DNA from: Agarivorans sp. Alg241-V36 | GTDB lineage: Bacteria; Pseudomonadota; Gammaproteobacteria; Enterobacterales; Celerinatantimonadaceae | Length of the DNA stretch: 44,088 nt | NCBI RefSeq assembly: GCF_900537085.1 | Contig: NZ_UNRE01000001.1 | Coordinates: 146,975-191,062, forward strand | Reading direction: 5' to 3' | In this document: positions 37,765 to 44,088 of the stretch, one piece after another | Layout: the number at the start of each line of letters is the position of its first letter | How positions within the stretch are numbered: position 1 is the first letter of the stretch | Position numbers and translations under genes: made by a program | Notes under the pieces: model-generated | The model's database searches: none | Told to the model about the DNA's origin: nothing | The model's input: the letters and a program-made list of their open reading frames with translations, nothing else

Positions 37765-39585
37765 ATGACGAAAAGTACTTATACTATTTCACAACTACGC
37801 GAGGCTTACCTAAGCAAACAGTTTAGCGCTAAGCAGTATTTACAGCAGAAGTTAGCGGCCGTAAAAAGCGATAGCAACAACTGTTGGATCTCAACAATTA
37901 GCGAACAGCAGTTAGCCGACTACTTAGAAGGTTTAGCGCAGCAAGACATTGCCGATTTACCTTTATATGGTGTGCCGTTTGCCATTAAAGACAACATTGA
38001 TTTAGACCAACTGCCAACCACTGCTGGTTGTAAAGAATACAGCTACCAACCCAGCGACAGCGCCTTTGTGGTTAAGCAATTAATTGCCGCCGGCGCAGTG
38101 CCACTAGGTAAAACTAACCTAGACCAGTTTGCCACTGGCTTAGTAGGCACGCGTAGCCCTTGGGGAGCGGTAAAAAACAGTTTTGATCCAAGCATGATTT
38201 CTGGTGGTTCTAGCTCAGGCAGCGCAGTAAGTGTTGCCTTGGGGCAAGTGTGTTTCTCCTTAGGTACCGACACTGCTGGATCTGGCCGAGTGCCAGCGGC
38301 GCTAAACAACATACTAGGGCTTAAAGCTACCAAAGGTTTGCTTAGTTGCAGTGGTGTAGTGCCAGCCTGTAAAAGCCTAGATTGTGTCACCTTATTTGCT
38401 CATACCAGTGACGACTTAAACGTGCTGCTGGATGTAGCAGGCCAGTACGACGAAGAGGATTGCTATGCAAGGCCAAACCAAACCAGCAATCAAGCTCAGC
38501 ACTATCAACCTTTACAAGAGTTAACCTCACTTAAAATTGGTGTGCCTAAAGCCAGTGACCTGGCGTTTTTTGATAACCCAGAAACAGAAAAGTTGTTCAA
38601 GCAAAGCTTAAAGCAGCTAGAGCGCCTAGGTGCAGAGTTAGTTGAGTTAGATTTTGAACCCTTTTTAGCCGCAGCTAAATTGCTGTATGAAGGCCCATGG
38701 GTTGCCGAGCGTTATGCGGCTATTCAAGACTTCTTTGAAAAAGATCCCAGCCAATGTTTACCGGTTATTCAAACCATTATTGGCAGCGCCACTAAACATA
38801 AAGCGGTAGACGCCTTTAAAGCCTTTTATCAACTGCAAGCCTATAAAGTGGTTTGTGATCAGCTAGTAAACCAAGTAGATGCCATTGTTACCCCTACTGC
38901 GGGTAGCACTTACAGCATTGCCCAGTTGCAAGAAGATCCCATTCAACTTAACTCCAACATGGGTTACTACACCAACTTTATGAACTTGCTCGACTACAGC
39001 GCGGTTGCGGTACCTGCTGGCTTTTACCAAAACCAGCAAGGTAATACCCACAGCTTTGGTATTACCCTGTTTAGCGATGCTTATTGTGACAGAAAGATCC
39101 TCAGCATGGCGGCGCTTATTCAACAAGACAATGGCTTTAGTTTAGGGGCTAGCAAGCAAGCTTTACCGGCACTGCAAACCCCTGCAAGCATAGAAGATGA
39201 TTACATGGAACTGGCAGTGTGCGGTGCCCACTTGTCGGGTTTACCGCTTAACGGTCAGCTAACCGAGCGAGCAGGGCAGTTAGTTAAAGCTACCCAAAGT
39301 GCCGCCAAATATAAACTCTATGCACTGGCTGGTGGACCACCAGTACGCCCCGGAATGATTCGTGATGAAGAAAACGGCGTAGCCATAGCGGTAGAGGTTT
39401 GGCGTTTACCTAAACAACACCTTGGCAGTTTTTTACAAGGCATCCCGCACCCATTGGGTTTAGGCAAAATAGAACTAAGTGACGGCACTTGGGTAAACAG
39501 CTTTATTTGTGAAGGCTACGCCACCAACACCGCAAAAGATGTAAGCGAATTTGCTGGCTGGCGCGCTTACCTTGCCAGCCTATAG
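37765..39585 (+). CDS. atzF: Allophanate hydrolase
   Basis: A 606-residue amidase-signature enzyme that splits allophanate into CO2 and two ammonium, the last pathway step. The catalytic triad is Lys about 75 (GVPFAIKDNIDL), cis-Ser about 149 (ISGGSSSGSAVSV) and nucleophile Ser about 173 (GTDTAGSGRVPA). The C-terminal domain (about 475-606; LAVCGAHLSGLPLNGQL, YALAGGPPVRPGMI) is typical of AtzF/DUR1-type enzymes, where it assists decarboxylation. It starts one base after the carboxylase stop, so they are co-translated. Ends at a strong terminator. Confidence 0.95.
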   Translation: MTKSTYTISQLREAYLSKQFSAKQYLQQKLAAVKSDSNNCWISTISEQQLADYLEGLAQQDIADLPLYGVPFAIKDNIDLDQLPTTAGCKEYSYQPSDSAFVVKQLIAAGAVPLGKTNLDQFATGLVGTRSPWGAVKNSFDPSMISGGSSSGSAVSVALGQVCFSLGTDTAGSGRVPAALNNILGLKATKGLLSCSGVVPACKSLDCVTLFAHTSDDLNVLLDVAGQYDEEDCYARPNQTSNQAQHYQPLQELTSLKIGVPKASDLAFFDNPETEKLFKQSLKQLERLGAELVELDFEPFLAAAKLLYEGPWVAERYAAIQDFFEKDPSQCLPVIQTIIGSATKHKAVDAFKAFYQLQAYKVVCDQLVNQVDAIVTPTAGSTYSIAQLQEDPIQLNSNMGYYTNFMNLLDYSAVAVPAGFYQNQQGNTHSFGITLFSDAYCDRKILSMAALIQQDNGFSLGASKQALPALQTPASIEDDYMELAVCGAHLSGLPLNGQLTERAGQLVKATQSAAKYKLYALAGGPPVRPGMIRDEENGVAIAVEVWRLPKQHLGSFLQGIPHPLGLGKIELSDGTWVNSFICEGYATNTAKDVSEFAGWRAYLASL

Positions 39586-39611
39586 CTAGCAATTTCTCTC
39601 GTTTACTTAAC

Positions 39612-39645
39612 AAAAGCACTGTGAGTTTTTACAGTGCTTTTTCTT
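39612..39645 (+). terminator. Terminator of the guanidine operon
   Basis: AAAAGCACTGT (39612-39622) with ACAGTGCTTTT (39631-39641), followed by more T. It closes the ten-kilobase operon. Confidence 0.88.
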
Positions 39646-39766
39646 TTCCTGTTTTTCCCAAGCCACTGCATACTTTTATCATGATGTTTTAGTCAATTTG
39701 ATGCCTAGCCTGCTGAATTGAGTAGCTTTTAGTGATAATCTTGATTTTAATAAATGTATGAAAAGA

Positions 39767-39800
39767 GGAAAAATTCCGAGTTTAAACAAGGAAATTTTCC
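39767..39800. repeat. Inverted repeat just upstream of the cassette boundary
   Basis: GGAAAAATTCC (39767-39777) and GGAAATTTTCC (39790-39800) form an imperfect inverted repeat (10 of 11) with a 12-base gap. It lies 13-47 bases before the cassette insertion point, in chromosomal sequence between the operon terminator and the cassette. Its role is unknown; no promoter or integrase-binding assignment can be made. Confidence 0.45.
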
Positions 39801-39813
39801 TATTGATAAGATG

Positions 39814-40165
39814 TTATGTTTTTAATCAACTTTTGGAGTATATATGTCTAGAAATACCGATAATGTAATTCGTCTGATAAATGCAGGTGGAAACCTTAGT
39901 GTTAACTGTGATGGAAGAAATACTGACAATGTTTTACGAGTAATAAAAGCTGCTCAGAAAAAAAATACTAAGTTGACTCTTAGGAATCTAGATTCACATA
40001 ATACTGATAATGTTATTCGAATTATTAAAGCAGCAGGTGATACTGTAGTTTTGGAAGTCTAATTCACACACTTTACAAAACATAACAAGTTGCTTAAACG
40101 GAATAAAAACAGTTGGTTATCGCTTCGCGATTTTAACCAACCATTTTTGTCCGCTTAGCAAGGCG
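39814..40165 (+). mobile_element. Integron gene cassette without an adjacent integrase
   Basis: The left boundary is G|TTATGT (39813-39819) and the right is GGCG|TT (40162-40167). The attC at the right end opens with ACATAAC (40080-40086), the exact reverse complement of GTTATGT, which is what a circularised cassette requires. The cassette is 352 bases and holds one small gene. No attC precedes it and no integrase is visible, so it sits at a chromosomal G-TT site, possibly as the first member of a small attC array lacking integrase (CALIN). An IS110-type element follows at once. Confidence 0.85.
39844..40062 (+). CDS. Cassette-encoded 72-residue NTDNV-repeat protein, function unknown
   Basis: I do not recognise this family. 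The protein is three repeats of about 22-28 residues, each opening with RNTDNVIRLINAGG, RNTDNVLRVIKAAQ or HNTDNVIRIIKAAG, and followed by a short strand-like stretch (LSVN, LTLRN, VVLEV). This suggests a small helix-strand solenoid. No signal peptide or membrane segment. Basic overall. GGAG lies eight bases before the ATG, and the gene ends 17 bases before attC, as usual for cassettes. It could be an interaction or decoy protein, or an antitoxin-like factor; nothing in the sequence decides. Confidence 0.85.
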   Translation: MSRNTDNVIRLINAGGNLSVNCDGRNTDNVLRVIKAAQKKNTKLTLRNLDSHNTDNVIRIIKAAGDTVVLEV

Positions 40166-40171
40166 TTGATA
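40080..40171 (+). other. attC recombination site
   Basis: The site folds as a long imperfect hairpin on one strand: AAC-AAG-TTGCTTAAACGG pairs with CCGCTTAGCAAGGCGTT, inner arms AAAAACAGTTGGTTA and TAACCAACCATTTTT, and a central TCGC-TTC-GCGA. The outer simple site is ACATAAC, the inner core GGCGTT. Left and right arms match with single unpaired bases, the feature that lets IntI choose the strand. The form resembles attC sites of marine Vibrio/Shewanella superintegrons. Confidence 0.88.
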
Positions 40172-40441
40172 TGATTCCCACTGTCAACACGCACAAGTCT
40201 ATTCCTACCGATTAACACCGGCATAGAAAACCTGAATGAGAGACCCTTGGCAAGTAAGTGTCGGCGGTTGACCTTGCTGATATTCGCGAGTTGGTTATCG
40301 CATTACTTGTTTGCGCCTTTGGAGCCTTACCTCAGTCTATGTGCGCGAATTTACATCGCTTAACGCCCTCGAGGGTTGCTCTCACCGCTGCCGCCAGTCT
40401 TACTCATTCAAGTTGTTTAAACTCTTAACTTCTCTTCGTTT
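40168..40441 (-). ncRNA. Noncoding 3' end of the IS110-type element, candidate guide (seek/bridge) RNA region
   Basis: These 274 bases downstream of the transposase stop have no gene. IS1111-type elements carry their guide RNA in this end. Two matches to the target are visible: GGCGTTA on the minus strand (plus 40361-40367), equal to the attC core GGCGTTA, and a 13-base identity AGTTGGTTATCGC (40289-40301) with the attC stem at 40111-40123. A palindromic CCCTCGAGGG (40366-40375) adjoins the first match. The RNA itself is inferred. Confidence 0.4.
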
Positions 40442-41566
40442 CTATCCTATATGTTGGCTCTTCGGGTCAAAGCGTTGGGCAATATCCCAGATGTAACCGA
40501 GTAACTCCCTGGCGATAGCTGTTACCACTTTGTTGTATTCTTTACCGCGATGTTTGAGCTGGGCGAAGCGTCGACATAATCGAAGCTGAGCCTCCCATGA
40601 ACGCTGTTGTAGTTTTATTGATTGGTCTTGCTGGCGTATCAGTAACTCTCGCGAAACTTTGGGTGGAAAGCGGTAAGCCCAAGCCGCTTCTATCAGTATT
40701 CGCCGAGCATGAGTATTTCCACACTTGGTAATACCGCCTTGCTTTTGTCTGTTCCCACTGGAGTACTCCGAGGGCGTTAAGCCCACAAAATTCATCAGTG
40801 AACGCGGGTTAGCAAAACGGCGCATGTCTCCGAGTTCGGCTACAAGAGTAATGGCCGATAAGAAGCGTATGCCACGCAATACCGTTAAGTATTGCACTAG
40901 CGGATACCAAGACCAATCTTGGGCAATTATCTGTAGCTCTTGCTCAAGATGCTGAAGCCGCTCATAGCGCTCGGTAACAATGTTGATGTAGTGCTGAAAG
41001 GTGAGCTTCTTGGCAGGCTCTAAGAAGTGAATATCTGCCAAGTGCCGCTTGTAGGCTTCATTCCAGACTTGCCGACCTGTGCAAGGATGACCATTGCGTA
41101 ACAAGAACAGCTTTAAACGTTGCCGCGCTTGGCGACAATCAAGCATGGCATCTTCTCGACAGCGGATTAAGTCGCGCACTGCTTCGTCATCAGCGTTGGG
41201 CACATGGATAGAGTGAATCAATCCAGCTCGCGCCATTCTCGCTAATGCGATGGCATCACGCCTATCTGTTTTGACTTTATCACCCGGCGCTTTAGGGATA
41301 AGGGCGGGAGCCACTACCCAGCATTCAATACCGTGTTTCGCTAAATGACGATATAGCCAAAATCAGCACGGCCCAGCTTCATAAACTAAACAGAGATGGG
41401 TAGCCAAGCCTTTGTATTTTTTGATAAGTTTGTTGATAGAACGAATATTGGTGGGGATGGTGCCATGGAACACAGGCTCATCTCTCGAATTATCAACACA
41501 ATAAGCGACATCTGTGGTCTCCTTGTGAACATCTAGTCCAATGAAAAACGTGCTAGATTTAGACAT
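40442..41566 (-). pseudogene. IS110-family transposase, interrupted by in-frame TGA
   Basis: Reading from ATG 41566 (behind AGGAGA), the N-terminal DEDD RuvC-like domain begins FFIGLDVHKETTDVAYCVD and continues to YEAGPC. It then meets TGA (41365-41363) and resumes in the same frame with FWLYRHLAKHGIECWVV. Family members read GPCG at this point, so a GGA codon has become TGA. The rest is intact: KTDRRDAIALARMARAG, and the Transposase_20 domain LRGIRFLSAITLVAELGDMR with the conserved SSGNRQKQGGITKCG serine region. The single nonsense codon suggests recent inactivation. Confidence 0.88.
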
Positions 41567-41757
41567 GTCGATCTCCTGTTCTGTTAAGACTTGCATCTAA
41601 CAGTGTGGCTCTAGTTTGACTAACCCACGATAAACGCAGGAGGTCGGCACTTTCGCCGGGGATCATTATGTCTAGATGTTTCAAAATACCGAAGTATCGC
41701 TAACAGAAATAGCTGGATATAAAGGTATCATAAGGAAAAAGTAAGCGGAGAAGTGGA
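41567..41757. other. Noncoding 5' end of IS110-type element and start of the next cassette
   Basis: 41567-41665 is the upstream end of the IS, with a small hairpin CGGC-ACTTTC-GCCG near the tip. 41666-41757, opening TTATGTCTAGATG, is the 92-base region before the hydrolase gene, including its Shine-Dalgarno site CGGAG (41746-41750). No other gene is seen. There is no obvious sigma-70 promoter. Confidence 0.45.
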
Positions 41758-43581
41758 TTGAAAAATATACTCAATAAACCTTTTACCATCTTTTTTTTAT
41801 TTTTAGTAATGTCATTAATAATAATGATTGTTGTTAACGCGCTTAAAGTCGAAGATGAAAAATTAAATGACAGTTATAAAGTAGAAATAAGGGATAAAGA
41901 TACACTAATTGTTTTATTGCATGCATACAATTTGGACAGTAAAAGTCTTGATGACGTTCGTAAAACAATTGAGAGTACCGATGCGTTCAAAGGTGCTGAC
42001 TTTCTAATTCCAGATTTACCTTTCGATAAATTTTCGATGGCGGACTCGAGCAAGGTAACACTCGATATATTGCAGGCAATTGATATCGCATGGAGCAATC
42101 GTAAGAAAATTAACAGGCCTTACCAACGGATAATTTTTGTTGGTCATAGTATTGGAGCACTGTATGCGCGAAAAGTATATGTTGTAGCTTCTGGTGAAAA
42201 TGCAGATACCAAGTTTGAAAAACACCTACGAGAGCTGAGTCTAACTCATGAATATTCAGTTACAGAGGCACGGCCATGGGTAAATAGAGTAGATCGAATC
42301 ATTCTGCTGGCTGGAATGAATCGAGGCTGGACTATCTCACATCATATGTCTATTTCACGTGCAATATCGATGCAGGCAGGTGTTTTCCTAGGTTATATTT
42401 TAGAGTGGGTGTATGACCGACCACCTATTATTTTCACAATACGTCGCGGCTCCCCCTTCATTACCCAGTTGCGTCTTCAGTGGCTTTCGATGAAAAATCA
42501 CACTGAAGATAAAGGTGTGGGTAACGCAGTAACAGTGCAGATGTTAGGCACTATAGATGATTTAGTATCACCTGAAGATAATATCGATTTAATTACCGGC
42601 GCAGATTTCTCGTATCTAGAAGTTCCTGTATCTGGTCATAAAAATGTAATAGAGATGGACGACTCTGACTTTGGTAAAAAACGCCAAGAAGTATTAAGAA
42701 AGGCATTATTTATTGAGGGAAATTCTAAACCAAAATCAGCTGATGAAGAAAAAGTCACTGATATGATTTTCGTAATTCATGGTATACGTGATGAGGGATA
42801 TTGGACTTCAAAAATAGCACAAAGAGTTCGGTTACTAGCGAAATCAGGTAAATATCATATAGAAACAGAAACATCAAGCTACGGTTACTTTTCTATGCTT
42901 TCTTTTCTTATGCCTGGGGCTAGACAGGAAAAAGTACAATGGTTTATGGATAAATATACAGAAGCAAAGGCAAAGTACCCTGATGCTAACTTTCATTTTA
43001 TCGGACATAGCCATGGCACTTACCTTTTAGCAAAAGCGATTGAAGATTATGACTCCGTTAAGTTTAAGAATGTGTTTTTCGCAGGGAGTGTTGTCCATCA
43101 AGATTATCAGTGGACAAAATATATCCCTGACAGAATTGAGCACGTATATAATTTTGAAGCGACAGCTGACTGGGTTGTTGCGTTCTTTCCAAAAGCTCTG
43201 CAGAGTATTGGAATACAAAATCTAGGTAGTGCTGGCCACGATGGCTTTAAAGATTCTGAGGTATTAGTAAAAAACGTGAGAAATCATACATACATTACTG
43301 GTGGTCACTCCGCAGCAATTCAGGAAGCTATGTGGGATTCCATAGCACAATTTGTGCTAACAGGTGATTTTGTTATACCTCCTGAAACAATAGTCTCTAG
43401 CAATCAAAATAAATTCGTGTCATGGCCTGCGAAAATAGCACCCATGTTATGGGTGGCAGGCATTGCTTTACTTCTCTGGATATTATATTTTTTATTTAAA
43501 CTCAATGTACGAGAATGGAAAAAAACGTTAATTATCACTGCATATCTTTTCGTTATTTGGATTATTTTGACAGAGGTATAA
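41758..43581 (+). CDS. Membrane protein with two alpha/beta-hydrolase domains
   Basis: A 607-residue protein of unknown function. One membrane helix (about 8-28) at the N-terminus and two at the C-terminus (about 563-582, 589-605). Domain 1 (about 48-320): LIVLLHAYNLDS, nucleophile elbow GHSIG (Ser131), likely Asp267/268 in TIDDLV, His294 in SGHKN. Domain 2 (about 335-540): MIFVIHGIRDEGYW, GHSHG (Ser418), likely Asp471 in TADWVV, His517 in GGHS. Both triads look intact, so two esterase/lipase-type sites may be active. Start TTG with CGGAG seven bases upstream. AT-rich compared with the core genes, suggesting transfer; possibly a cassette gene. Confidence 0.88.
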   Translation: MKNILNKPFTIFFLFLVMSLIIMIVVNALKVEDEKLNDSYKVEIRDKDTLIVLLHAYNLDSKSLDDVRKTIESTDAFKGADFLIPDLPFDKFSMADSSKVTLDILQAIDIAWSNRKKINRPYQRIIFVGHSIGALYARKVYVVASGENADTKFEKHLRELSLTHEYSVTEARPWVNRVDRIILLAGMNRGWTISHHMSISRAISMQAGVFLGYILEWVYDRPPIIFTIRRGSPFITQLRLQWLSMKNHTEDKGVGNAVTVQMLGTIDDLVSPEDNIDLITGADFSYLEVPVSGHKNVIEMDDSDFGKKRQEVLRKALFIEGNSKPKSADEEKVTDMIFVIHGIRDEGYWTSKIAQRVRLLAKSGKYHIETETSSYGYFSMLSFLMPGARQEKVQWFMDKYTEAKAKYPDANFHFIGHSHGTYLLAKAIEDYDSVKFKNVFFAGSVVHQDYQWTKYIPDRIEHVYNFEATADWVVAFFPKALQSIGIQNLGSAGHDGFKDSEVLVKNVRNHTYITGGHSAAIQEAMWDSIAQFVLTGDFVIPPETIVSSNQNKFVSWPAKIAPMLWVAGIALLLWILYFLFKLNVREWKKTLIITAYLFVIWIILTEV

Positions 43582-43693
43582 TTAACAATTTGATATAAAT
43601 AAATGGCAAATTAAACGGAATAAATGGACACCCATAAATTTGACGCTTTAATTTTCCTCTTCTAGGCTTAAATACACTAGAAGGGGAATGGCT
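43582..43693 (+). other. Spacer with possible truncated attC before a RAYT gene
   Basis: TTAACAATT (43582-43590) is followed by TTAAACGGAATAAA (43611-43624), a 14-base identity with the left arm of the attC at 40094-40107. The sequence then changes abruptly to TGGACACCCATAAATT. This may be a broken attC left arm cut by the transposase-bearing element, but the opening AATTAAC does not complement TTATGT and the spacing is too long. Treat as tentative. Confidence 0.3.
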
Positions 43694-44088
43694 ATGACTC
43701 GCGCCCGTGAACAGCAAATTTGTTTAGACAGCACGCCTTATTACCACTGCATTTGTCGCTGTGTTCGACGCGCCTATTTGTGTGGTGAAGACAGGGTAAC
43801 AGGTACGAGCTTTGAGCATCGCAAGCAATGGATAGTGGATAAATTCACCCAACTCGCCCAAGTATTCTCGGTTGAGGTGTGTGCCTATTCGGTAATGAGC
43901 AATCACTACCATTTGGTATTGCGGGTTAACCAAAAGCAGGCAGAGCAGTGGAGCTATAGAGAAATAAATACTCGCTGGAAGCAGCTGTTCGCAGGCCACA
44001 ATATGGTAGAGCAATACCTTAACGACCCACAAGCCAAAGATGAAGACCATCCTAAGACGATAGAAAAGCTAGAAGACTGGCGTAAACG
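43694..44088 (+). CDS. REP-associated (Y1/HUH, IS200-like) transposase, cut by window end
   Basis: The frame is open from ATG 43694 to the window edge (131 codons). It opens MTRAREQQICLDSTPYYHCI and has CRCVRRAYLCGED, a histidine pair MSNHYHLVLR (the HUH metal motif, about 78-83) and EINTRWKQLF, typical of the Transposase_17/RAYT group. The catalytic tyrosine lies outside the window. These single-domain proteins mobilise REP-like palindromes or act as domesticated elements. AAGGGG seven bases upstream supports this start over the ATG two codons earlier. No REP palindromes were found in the window. Confidence 0.85.
   Translation, partial: MTRAREQQICLDSTPYYHCICRCVRRAYLCGEDRVTGTSFEHRKQWIVDKFTQLAQVFSVEVCAYSVMSNHYHLVLRVNQKQAEQWSYREINTRWKQLFAGHNMVEQYLNDPQAKDEDHPKTIEKLEDWRK

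Larger units (their letters stand above)
40168..41665 (-). mobile_element. IS110/IS1111-family element inserted at the attC core
   Basis: About 1.5 kb with a DEDD transposase on the minus strand. The proposed ends are GATATGATTCCC on the left and GGGGATCA on the right, with a weak subterminal match (GATTCCC, 40173-40179, against inverted GGGGATC, 41658-41664). TT flanks both sides (40166-40167, 41666-41667) and would be the shared core dinucleotide. Removing the element leaves GGCG-TTATGTCTAG, a proper attC/cassette junction. IS1111-attC elements are known to target this place. Ends are inferred from the junction, not from a second copy. Confidence 0.7.

Noticed and set aside
39586-39813. A second attC or an attI with integrase upstream of the cassette
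   Set aside because: No attC-like fold and no integrase gene are present; the region holds the operon terminator and one inverted repeat only.
41363-41365. In-frame TGA in the IS110 transposase as a selenocysteine codon
   Set aside because: Family members have Gly here, no selenocysteine element is seen, and a one-base GGA to TGA change explains it.

Overview
The window comes from the chromosome of a marine gammaproteobacterium of the Alteromonadales/Vibrionales type; an Agarivorans-like genus is my guess, not something the sequence proves. Two blocks follow the Escherichia coli gene order closely: cspD-clpS-clpA-infA-aat-trxB-lrp-ftsK-lolA-rarA-serS, and uvrY-uvrC-pgsA-tRNA(Gly-Cys-Leu). 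Base composition is moderate, starts are ATG/GTG/TTG with ordinary Shine-Dalgarno sites, and most genes end at perfect U-tract hairpins.

Layout. 1-672: cut-off end of an IS3-family element with a canonical frameshift heptamer. 794-13578: housekeeping core, including an N-degron protease set (clpS, clpA, bpt, aat), translation (infA, serS), redox (trxB), Lrp, cell division (ftsK), lipoprotein sorting (lolA) and replication repair (rarA). 13637-18014: tusE, yccS, yccA and a manganese pyrophosphatase. 18525-24671: glutamate synthase gltBD behind a long leader. 24827-29474: tRNA-Ser, uvrY-uvrC-pgsA and a tRNA block in which Gly-Cys-Leu is present twice, with an extra Leu copy and a decayed Gly copy between the two sets.

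29551-39645 is a complete guanidine-assimilation operon: ABC importer (three genes), two carboxyguanidine deiminase subunits, a biotin-dependent carboxylase and allophanate hydrolase. Its control is layered. Two NtrC-like dyads and a near-perfect sigma-54 promoter signal nitrogen limitation. A guanidine-I (ykkC) riboswitch with an overlapping terminator lies in the leader. A second riboswitch of a different class, guanidine-II (mini-ykkC, two ACGA-loop hairpins), sits inside the operon just before the carboxylase. The pathway turns guanidine into carboxyguanidine, then allophanate, then ammonium and CO2; gltBD would take up the ammonium once it is in glutamine.

39814-44088 is accessory DNA. 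An integron gene cassette (39814-40165) with a full attC site encodes a 72-residue protein made of three NTDNV repeats and has no integrase beside it. An IS110/IS1111-family element (about 40168-41665, transposase broken by an in-frame TGA) sits exactly at the attC core. Removing it in thought restores a GTTATGT junction, suggesting that the next gene, a membrane protein with two alpha/beta-hydrolase domains, was a second cassette. The window ends inside a REP-associated (Y1/HUH) transposase gene.
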